NCBI GenBank assembly: GCA_034436035.1
Contig: DAOTVW010000335.1
Span: 1 to 6,443, forward strand
Length of the DNA stretch: 6,443 nt
From: UBA4823 sp034436035
Lineage (GTDB): Bacteria > Chloroflexota > Anaerolineae > Anaerolineales > UBA4823
Reading direction: 5' to 3'
Of this stretch, positions 1 through 5,616 are shown piece by piece (the first letter of the stretch is position 1; every line of letters starts with the position of its first letter). The notes beneath the pieces were generated by a model. It worked only from the letters and a program-made list of their open reading frames with translations. It was not told where the DNA came from and ran no database searches. The translations under genes were made by a program, and so were the position numbers.

Positions 1-326
1 GGCTTGATGTGAAAGAGCTCTATCCTCTTACTGCTGAGAATGCAGGCTGTCTTGACAAGAGCTATGGCGGTTATGAAAAACCCGCTCCAAACTATAACTG
101 GACTACTCAGGGCGGTTGGCTTGGTATCTGGGTGAATGAAAATCAGATAGGTGTTGGAGTGACTGGTTCATTTGAGGAAGTAAAGCCAGTGATCGAGAAA
201 TACAAAGCTAATGCTAAAGAGATATTTTTCCCATATCCCACAAAGTATGATGCAAATCAAAAGATTGAACTAAATACCAAAGGACAATTGTTGATGGTGT
301 TTGATAAGGGGTTTGTGTTATCATGA
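1..326 (+). CDS. 3' end of a hypothetical protein (5' truncated by window edge)
   Basis: This reading frame is open from base 3 and ends at TGA 324-326, so about 107 C-terminal residues are visible. A GTG at 9 could serve as a start, but no ribosome binding site precedes it and the frame stays open to the edge, so a truncated larger gene is more likely. The visible part is soluble-looking: no membrane segment, a Gly/Trp-rich patch (GGWLGIWVNE), then a mixed charged stretch (FEEVKPVIEKYKANAKEIFF) that may form a helix. I do not recognise the family and assign no function. Its stop overlaps the ATG of the sulfotransferase remnant (ATGA at 323-326), which suggests the two genes were once translationally coupled in one operon. 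Base composition is AT-rich, like the GT-C gene that follows. The frame call is fairly sure; the identity is unknown. Confidence 0.7.
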   Translation, partial: LDVKELYPLTAENAGCLDKSYGGYEKPAPNYNWTTQGGWLGIWVNENQIGVGVTGSFEEVKPVIEKYKANAKEIFFPYPTKYDANQKIELNTKGQLLMVFDKGFVLS

Positions 327-463
327 TGAGTCAAAACAAACTGTTTTTCGACCACATTCCAAAGACCGCTGGTACGAGCCTTCAGCAGTTCTTTGTGGAG
401 GCCTTTGGAGAAGGGATGGTTACCACGCAAGGATGCCCATTTTTATTAACACAGAAAGTTTAG
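323..463 (+). pseudogene. Sulfotransferase remnant: N-terminal 46 codons with PAPS-binding loop
   Basis: The frame starts ATG ATG at 323/326, overlapping the upstream stop, and has an AAGGGG Shine-Dalgarno at 306-311. It ends at TAG 461-463. The peptide carries FFDHIPKTAGTSLQQFF at residues 8-24. HIPKTAGTS is the typical 5'-phosphosulfate-binding loop of PAPS-dependent sulfotransferases, with Lys14 as the expected key residue. Family members are usually 200-350 residues long, and here everything after about residue 40 is missing. The 3'-phosphate-binding region and the rest of the fold cannot be found in any frame before the next gene begins at 476. I therefore read it as a deletion remnant and not a working enzyme. 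A full-length version would transfer sulfate from PAPS to a glycan or other acceptor, which would suit a polysaccharide locus. A functional small protein is possible but less likely. Confidence 0.75.
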
Positions 464-475
464 AGAGACTAAACT

Positions 476-2896
476 ATGAATAAATTTTTAGCAGTCTTTG
501 ATTTTTTAGTGATTGTAATTTTAGCCGTATCATTCGTATCTATTTTTTTATTGGTTTTTGACTTATTTGACCCCAGGGTCGCGGTATTTGGTGGTGGTTG
601 TTTAGCTACTGTAGTGTACTTCTGGCTTGTTGATCGTCTAAGCTTTTCTTTTTTGCATTATGATACTAAAATATTATTGCTGTTATTGGCGATCATCTTT
701 TCAGCACTAATTTTTCGTGTCCCCCCTTTCCTCTGGATACATGGCGGGCAAGACCAGGGTGTGTATGTGAGCATGTCATCATATTTTCAGCATGGCGGTA
801 AGGTCTTTATTGAAGATAATGTCATAAATGCACTCCCAAGCGAAAAACTGGTTAAAATATATAAAGAAAACTTGTCGCCTCGCGTGTTTCAGCCCGGGGT
901 TTATTATGGTGGAGACAAGGATTATGTTTTTCAGTTTTATCACCTTCATCCGCTTTGGATGGGAATATTTGGTGATTTTTTTGGGGATAATAATCGCGTA
1001 TATTCGCTGACATTTTTTAGTCTGCTAAGTATCATCGGTCTTTTTTTACTTACATTCGAGCTGTCCGGTTCCCGCTTGGCTGCAGGTTCTGTTGGTCTGC
1101 TGATAGCTTTAAACCCATTGCATGCCTTCTTTTCAAAATGGCCAGTTACTGAAGTGGTCTCATTGGCATTTTCTTCTTTAGCGTTGTACTACTTGGTCAG
1201 GTACCTAAAGCTGTTTTTTGAAAAAGGGCATTTGTGCTGGGCTCTTGTGGTCATCTCAGCCCTATGCATGAGTGCCCTCTTTTTTGTAAGAATAAGCGGA
1301 TTTTTCTATGTACCTGCTTTTATCGCTCTATTAATGGTAGGATTTTTTTTAGCCTACAATAAGAAAAATGTGATAGGATATGGATTAATTCTTTTTTCGA
1401 GTATCTGCCTAACCTTTTATGCCACTTCAGTTTATTATGGCCTTGTTTTTTCACCCAATTATTCCAACTATATATATTGGTCAACCTTTGGTAAATTTCT
1501 TGGCGAAAACTGGAATTCCATTGTCTTTATTGGCGTATCAGTAATAAGCACTGCGGTATTTGTTTTATGGTTTCTCGCCTACAAAGGCCGTTTACCAGAT
1601 GTTGTCTGGCGTATTGTAAGTCCTACTTTATGGAGTTATTTTTGTTTAGCCATTATGTTGATTGTTGCTATAGTAAGCTTAGTTAATGTTTATCTTTTGG
1701 GATTTACGGCCTATTATGCTAATCACCCATGGTGGGGTTTACGGTGGGGATTTGCGGGTGGTGGTTATCAGGTAGTGATAAGGTCCGCGCTGCTGAACTT
1801 GGTTATTTATTCATCGCCCTTTTTGTTGTTAGTTTTTTTTGCTGGTTTTCGTGAACAAGCAAAAAAAGCATATTTTTCACTTTTGTTGATTTTTATTACA
1901 ACACCTTTTCTCGCTAATATAGTTCTAAATCAATTCGTATTACCCTATCAATATTATTACGCACGATATCTTTTGTCTGAGGTAGTGCCTTATGGGATTG
2001 TGCTGATGGTTTTATCTTTTGCCTTGTCAAGAAATCGGAACTTAATGCGGATAGGCTTTTTAGCGGTGGTGGTTACAATCCCTTTGTTTGTCTATTTTAG
2101 CGCCAAGCAACTGGGTGCAGAAGAAGGGGTGCGCCCATATAAAATACTCAAAAGCATTTCGGATATTGTTGATGACAACGATTTCATTCTATTTAATGAA
2201 GATGGCTGGCATATAGCTTCACATGAAATAAAAACACCTTTGGTGTTTTACTTTGGCAAAAAAGTTTTTTCGTATAAAGGCGATCTGGAAGATATACTTA
2301 ACGAGTTTAATAGCTATCAATCATCTCGTATTTGGGTTTTGTCTCCCAAAATGATTACAAACGACCATCTGGAATATTATAATCACTACCTGCATTATGA
2401 TACTGTTATGGAGAGATCCGGAAGCATTCCTGTGGCCTTGCAACACGATTTTTGTAAGGAAACAATCTATTTGTATCGCTTTGTTGAAACAAGTAAACTT
2501 TATTGGCGAGGCAATCAGAAACCAGCATATAGTCAGGTCGGAATTTATACCGGATCAGGTATGCAGTCCGACAGCAAGGAGGGTTATTTGATGTATGGTC
2601 CCTACCAACATATCAAGCCAGGCAGATATACGCTACGTATCATGGGGAAAATAAGCGCTAATGGTGAGAATGTGGTGGTCGATGTAGTAGGTGAGCGAGG
2701 TAAACGAAGTTTCGCAAGATTTGTGGGATTAAACTCACAAGAAAAAAGTGATGCCTATGATCATGTTTTACTTAACAAAAAGATAATACTGGATAAGCCA
2801 GTGGACGATTTGGAAGTCCGTATCTGGGTGGATGATAAGGCAGATATTTTCATTGAGGAGTACAGTCTCCTGCCGGTTGCTATACCAGAAGAATAA
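476..2896 (+). CDS. GT-C fold (GT39-like) integral membrane glycosyltransferase with extracytoplasmic C-terminal domain
   Basis: The protein is 806 residues long. About residues 5-540 are strongly hydrophobic with a dozen or so membrane segments, and residues 547-806 are soluble. The pattern fits GT-C enzymes that take sugar from a polyprenyl-phosphate donor on the periplasmic face. After the second or third segment lies GGQDQGVYVSMSSYF (90-104), at the place of the catalytic first-loop acid (Asp93 is the candidate). Then come HLHPLWMGIFGDFFG (156-170), SKWPVTEVVSL (220-230) and YYYARYLLSEVVPYG (493-507), all shapes common in GT39/ArnT-like proteins. Residues 690-800 look beta-rich and may be a carbohydrate-binding-like sandwich; that is inference. 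The ATG at 476 follows a weak purine stretch (462-468), and the stop sits in the next gene's ribosome site, 9 nt before its ATG. The gene is AT-rich, favours TTT for Phe, and differs from the genes after it. Acceptor and sugar are unknown. Confidence 0.78.
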   Translation: MNKFLAVFDFLVIVILAVSFVSIFLLVFDLFDPRVAVFGGGCLATVVYFWLVDRLSFSFLHYDTKILLLLLAIIFSALIFRVPPFLWIHGGQDQGVYVSMSSYFQHGGKVFIEDNVINALPSEKLVKIYKENLSPRVFQPGVYYGGDKDYVFQFYHLHPLWMGIFGDFFGDNNRVYSLTFFSLLSIIGLFLLTFELSGSRLAAGSVGLLIALNPLHAFFSKWPVTEVVSLAFSSLALYYLVRYLKLFFEKGHLCWALVVISALCMSALFFVRISGFFYVPAFIALLMVGFFLAYNKKNVIGYGLILFSSICLTFYATSVYYGLVFSPNYSNYIYWSTFGKFLGENWNSIVFIGVSVISTAVFVLWFLAYKGRLPDVVWRIVSPTLWSYFCLAIMLIVAIVSLVNVYLLGFTAYYANHPWWGLRWGFAGGGYQVVIRSALLNLVIYSSPFLLLVFFAGFREQAKKAYFSLLLIFITTPFLANIVLNQFVLPYQYYYARYLLSEVVPYGIVLMVLSFALSRNRNLMRIGFLAVVVTIPLFVYFSAKQLGAEEGVRPYKILKSISDIVDDNDFILFNEDGWHIASHEIKTPLVFYFGKKVFSYKGDLEDILNEFNSYQSSRIWVLSPKMITNDHLEYYNHYLHYDTVMERSGSIPVALQHDFCKETIYLYRFVETSKLYWRGNQKPAYSQVGIYTGSGMQSDSKEGYLMYGPYQHIKPGRYTLRIMGKISANGENVVVDVVGERGKRSFARFVGLNSQEKSDAYDHVLLNKKIILDKPVDDLEVRIWVDDKADIFIEEYSLLPVAIPEE

Positions 2897-2905
2897 GGAA
2901 AGATC

Positions 2906-3895
2906 ATGAAACTCATAATTCAAATTCCTTGTTACAATGAGGCTGAGGCATTACCTATCACTTTAGCTGCCTTGCCGCGCAAAGTTCCTGGCTTTGACAT
3001 TGTCGAGTGGCTCATCATAGACGACGGCAGCACCGATGATACCGTCCAAGTGGCCGAGAAAAGAGGGGTTGATCACATCGTTCGCCATACCCGCAACCAG
3101 GGCCTGGCGCGGGCATTCATGACAGGTTTGGACGCCTGCCTGTGCCTGGGGGCAGATGTCATTGTCAACATTGATGCCGACAATCAGTACAACGCTGATG
3201 ACATTCCTGCGCTGACTGCGCCGATTCTTGAGGGGAAGGCGGACATTGTCGTAGGAGCGCGCCCCATTCAAGTCATTGAACACTTTTCGCCGCTGAAAAA
3301 GTTTCTGCAAAAGCTGGGCTCCTGGGTGGTGCGCATAGCCAGCAACACGGACATCCCCGATGCGCCCAGCGGGTTCAGGGCCTTTTCCCGGGATGCGGCC
3401 ATGCGCCTTAATGTCTTCAGTGATTACACCTACACATTGGAAACCATCATTCAGGCCGGGCAAAAAAATATGGCCATCACCTCGGTACCGGTCAGGGTCA
3501 ATGCGGATCTGCGACCCTCGCGGCTGGTGACGAGCATTTCATCGTATATTAAGCGCAGCATTGTGACTATCATTCGCATCTTTGTTATTTACCGTCCCTT
3601 TCGTTTCTTTGGCACGATCGGGGCTGTGCTGTTTGGGACGGGTTTTTTGATTGGCCTACGGTTTCTCTGGCATTATCTACAGGGCAATGGCTCTGGGCAT
3701 GTGCAATCGCTTGTTCTGGCGAGTGTCCTGTTAGGCATAGGATTCCAGGCCGTTCTCATTGCCTTTGTTGCCGATTTGCTGGCAGCAAATCGAAAGTTGA
3801 TGGAGGATATTAAGTACCGTTTGCGGGTTGGCGGGGATGCGTTCTTGGGGATGTATAAAGCGGCCGGCCGCCTTGATGACAAGGGCCAAAGATGA
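2906..3895 (+). CDS. GT2 family glycosyltransferase, polyprenyl-phosphate sugar transferase type, membrane anchored
   Basis: This 329-residue protein has a GT-A domain at about residues 1-200 and two C-terminal membrane segments (about 233-256 and 266-292). It opens with the GT2 signature IIQIPCYNEAEAL (4-16), then IIDDGSTDDT (37-46, nucleotide-binding Asp39/Asp40), the metal-binding DAD at 90-92 within NIDADNQY, and PSGFRAFSR (154-162), typical of the dolichyl-phosphate mannosyltransferase/GtrB-like branch. Such enzymes move a sugar from a nucleotide donor to a polyprenyl phosphate on the cytoplasmic face. That would give the donor used by a GT-C enzyme such as its upstream neighbour. The ATG at 2906 is preceded by TAAGGAA (2894-2900), which overlaps the previous stop. 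The 3' end overlaps the methyltransferase start by 4 nt. The first 20 or so codons are AT-rich like the upstream gene and the rest is GC-rich. The sugar cannot be told from sequence. Confidence 0.9.
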   Translation: MKLIIQIPCYNEAEALPITLAALPRKVPGFDIVEWLIIDDGSTDDTVQVAEKRGVDHIVRHTRNQGLARAFMTGLDACLCLGADVIVNIDADNQYNADDIPALTAPILEGKADIVVGARPIQVIEHFSPLKKFLQKLGSWVVRIASNTDIPDAPSGFRAFSRDAAMRLNVFSDYTYTLETIIQAGQKNMAITSVPVRVNADLRPSRLVTSISSYIKRSIVTIIRIFVIYRPFRFFGTIGAVLFGTGFLIGLRFLWHYLQGNGSGHVQSLVLASVLLGIGFQAVLIAFVADLLAANRKLMEDIKYRLRVGGDAFLGMYKAAGRLDDKGQR

Positions 3896-4527
3896 AGATC
3901 TCAGAAGGGCTACAGGAAAACGGGGTTTTTGTCGGCAATGCATACGACAAGTACGGATCAAAAAACCCGTTTGTGCGCTTGATTATGAAGGGATTTGCAG
4001 AGGCCCTTTCCGATCTGGTGGCGAGGGCCGCGCCACGCACTATTCACGAGGTGGGATGTGGCGAGGGCTATTGGGTGTTTCACTGGATTCAGCAGGGCAT
4101 TCAGGCGCGCGGCAGTGATTTTTCAGAAAAGATCATTGACCTCGCTCGAGAAAATGCAATGAATCGCGGCATTCCGCCGGAATCTTTTCAGGTACGCAGT
4201 GTTTATGAGCTCGAACCGGAGCGCGACAGCGCTGATCTGCTCGTGTGCTGCGAGGTGCTTGAGCATCTTGAAGACCCGGATTTAGCCTTAGCGACCTTGC
4301 AGAGGGTCGCAACAGGCCACCTCATCCTGAGCGTTCCTCGCGAACCGATCTGGCGCGTCCTCAATATGGTTCGGGGAAAGTATCTGAAAAGCTTTGGCAA
4401 CACGCCTGGTCATATCCAGCATTGGTCGAGCAGTAAATTCAATGAACTGGTCGGTAATTACTTCGATATCGTAGAGATCAGGACCCCATTGCCATGGACG
4501 ATGCTGCTTTGCAGGGCAAGGAGTTAA
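3892..4527 (+). CDS. Class I SAM-dependent methyltransferase
   Basis: The protein has 211 residues, a normal size for a single-domain class I methyltransferase. SAM-binding motif I is IHEVGCGEGYW at 51-61. Asp76 in GSDFS lies at the end of the second strand, where the ribose hydroxyls are usually held. LLVCCEVLEHLEDPD at 116-130 is the motif IV region typical of the Methyltransf_11/23 group. HIQHWSSSKFNEL (174-186) is a common C-terminal element in relatives found in polysaccharide clusters. There are no membrane segments, so it is cytoplasmic. Its ATG overlaps the GT2 stop (ATGA, 3892-3895), with AAGGG at 3881-3885 as ribosome site, pointing to coupled translation. The target could be a sugar hydroxyl or a lipid-linked intermediate; this is inferred from neighbours only. 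Quinone-biosynthesis-type methyltransferases share these motifs, so the substrate stays open. Confidence 0.88.
   Translation: MKISEGLQENGVFVGNAYDKYGSKNPFVRLIMKGFAEALSDLVARAAPRTIHEVGCGEGYWVFHWIQQGIQARGSDFSEKIIDLARENAMNRGIPPESFQVRSVYELEPERDSADLLVCCEVLEHLEDPDLALATLQRVATGHLILSVPREPIWRVLNMVRGKYLKSFGNTPGHIQHWSSSKFNELVGNYFDIVEIRTPLPWTMLLCRARS
4518..4523 (+). promoter_or_regulatory. Shine-Dalgarno that fixes a TTG start
   Basis: AAGGAG lies inside the last codons of the methyltransferase gene, 8 nt before TTG 4532. No ATG occurs in this frame until about codon 53, which would remove the first membrane segment. The site therefore supports TTG as the real start. Confidence 0.75.
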
Positions 4528-4531
4528 TCTG

Positions 4532-5389
4532 TTGGCCGACTATCGTTCTTTGAAATACTGGTTTCATGCCGTTGGCAGTCTGCTTGGCCTGCTCGGTGTG
4601 GTGTTTGTTGTCCTGCGGCTCTTTGCTTATGCGGGACAGATCAGTTTTTCTTGCCTCAATATCACCGCCTGGTCGATCATCGGCCTGATGGTGCTTGTAT
4701 ATGGAGCGGCAAATGTCCTGCTGGCCCGCGCCTGGTGGCATCTGCTGGCATTCTTTGAAGTGAAGGCTAACTGGCAATGGGCACTCAAGACCTACGGTCT
4801 GTCTCAAGTCGCTAAATACATTCCAGGCAACATCTTTCACCTGGCAGGCCGTCAAGCCTTGGGCATGGCGGTCGGGTTGCCAGCCCGGCCTCTGGCCAAA
4901 TCCGCTTTATGGGAGGTGGGAATGTTGGCCATTGGAGGGGCCCTGTTTGGCGTTCTTGCTATTCCGCTGGTGTGGGTAGAGCTCTCGCCCTGGCTGTCAG
5001 CCGTTCTTTTTCTGGTAATGACAGGGGCGCTTTTCGCCGCCTTGCGTCAACTGCTTTCCCCTTCGGTCGCTGCCGCTCTAATATGGCAGATGGCCTTCCT
5101 TTTCGTTTCGGCCGCGATGTTTATCGGTATCCTGAAAATTGTTGCGCCTTCTGCATTCACATTGCCTGTCTTGATCACCCTGTGTGGAGCGTATGTGATC
5201 GCCTGGCTTGCGGGTTTCGTCACTCCGGGCGCACCCGCCGGAATGGGAATCAGAGAAGTGGTGTTGCTGTTTTTGCTTGGCGTACACGTTGGGCAGGCTG
5301 AGTTACTGATGGTCGTGGTGCTTGGACGCGCGGTCACAGTAATAGGTGATCTTTTCTATTTCATGGTTGCTACGCTGCTGCTGAAATAA
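4532..5389 (+). CDS. Lysylphosphatidylglycerol synthase TM-domain/flippase-like membrane protein
   Basis: The product has 285 residues, about 7-8 predicted membrane segments, and no large soluble domain. Two motifs mark the family: SQVAKYIPGNIFHLAGRQ (91-108) and TPGAPAGMGIREVVLL (231-246), with a conserved-looking Arg266 in the last part. These match the transmembrane domain of MprF-type lysylphosphatidylglycerol synthases, where that domain flips lipid. Stand-alone copies such as this one lack the aminoacyl-transferase part and often sit in glycan clusters with GT2 enzymes and methyltransferases. A role in moving a lipid-linked sugar, or in helping membrane glycosyltransferases, is plausible but inferred. 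The start is TTG at 4532 with a strong AAGGAG 8 nt upstream. It follows the methyltransferase by 4 nt and seems to be the last gene of the operon, since a 227-nt non-coding gap follows. Start and family are fairly sure; the substrate is unknown. Confidence 0.82.
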   Translation: MADYRSLKYWFHAVGSLLGLLGVVFVVLRLFAYAGQISFSCLNITAWSIIGLMVLVYGAANVLLARAWWHLLAFFEVKANWQWALKTYGLSQVAKYIPGNIFHLAGRQALGMAVGLPARPLAKSALWEVGMLAIGGALFGVLAIPLVWVELSPWLSAVLFLVMTGALFAALRQLLSPSVAAALIWQMAFLFVSAAMFIGILKIVAPSAFTLPVLITLCGAYVIAWLAGFVTPGAPAGMGIREVVLLFLLGVHVGQAELLMVVVLGRAVTVIGDLFYFMVATLLLK

Positions 5390-5450
5390 CATTTTTGAAA
5401 TTTCCGTAAATCTCTGAGCAAAGCTTTCCGATGGCAAACCTGCCTTGTAT

Positions 5451-5489
5451 TCTGGATACTTTGCGATAAGACACTACCCAGACTTTTTT
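5451..5489 (+). terminator. Weak candidate terminator after the polysaccharide operon
   Basis: TCTGG (5451-5455) can pair with CCAGA (5478-5482), and six T residues follow at 5484-5489. The stem has only 5 bp and the loop is 22 nt, so this is a poor intrinsic terminator. It is listed because it is the only stem followed by a T-run in the gap. Confidence 0.2.
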
Positions 5490-5501
5490 GTTTATAGATA
5501 T

Positions 5502-5532
5502 TTAACAATCCCCAACTATGACTTATTATAAT
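5502..5532 (+). promoter_or_regulatory. Candidate sigma70-type promoter for the repeat protein
   Basis: A perfect TATAAT -10 box lies at 5527-5532, in an AT-rich stretch. The best -35 match is TTAACA at 5502-5507 (5 of 6 to TTGACA), but the spacing of 19 bp is longer than the preferred 17. Transcription would begin near 5539 and leave a leader of about 78 nt before ATG 5617. A short inverted repeat (CGGTT 5549-5553, AACCG 5563-5567) would fall near the 5' end of that leader. Confidence 0.4.
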
Positions 5533-5603
5533 TATCATCACAGGTATTCGGTTACGGATTAAAACCGGTCTCAGTTTCATTGGAGTAGTATCTTAAAAAA
5601 AGA

Positions 5604-5609
5604 AAGGAG
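5604..5609 (+). promoter_or_regulatory. Strong Shine-Dalgarno selecting ATG 5617
   Basis: AAGGAG lies 7 nt before ATG 5617, in a purine-rich run (about 5596-5615). It favours this start over the internal ATG at 5698, which has no good ribosome site. Choosing 5617 gives the protein a very long N-region before its signal-peptide core. Confidence 0.75.
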
Positions 5610-5616
5610 AAAGGAC

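Noticed and set aside
301..483. 60-codon + strand frame overlapping the sulfotransferase remnant
   Set aside because: It has no recognisable motif, overlaps two better frames, and lies out of frame over the clear PAPS-loop coding sequence.
2963..3463. 166-codon - strand frame inside the GT2 gene
   Set aside because: It is antisense to a well-supported GT2 domain, with no ribosome site or family features; it is a shadow of GC-rich coding DNA.
5415..5445. GCAAAGC and nearby ATGGCAAACCTGCC resembling part of a GEMM (cyclic di-GMP) riboswitch
   Set aside because: The paired first half and the long stems of the GEMM fold are not present, and the candidate promoter lies downstream, so it would not be in that leader.
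5432..5450. Possible sigma54 site (TGGCA then TTGTA)
   Set aside because: The GG to GC/GT spacing is 12, not 10, and the -12 element lacks GC.
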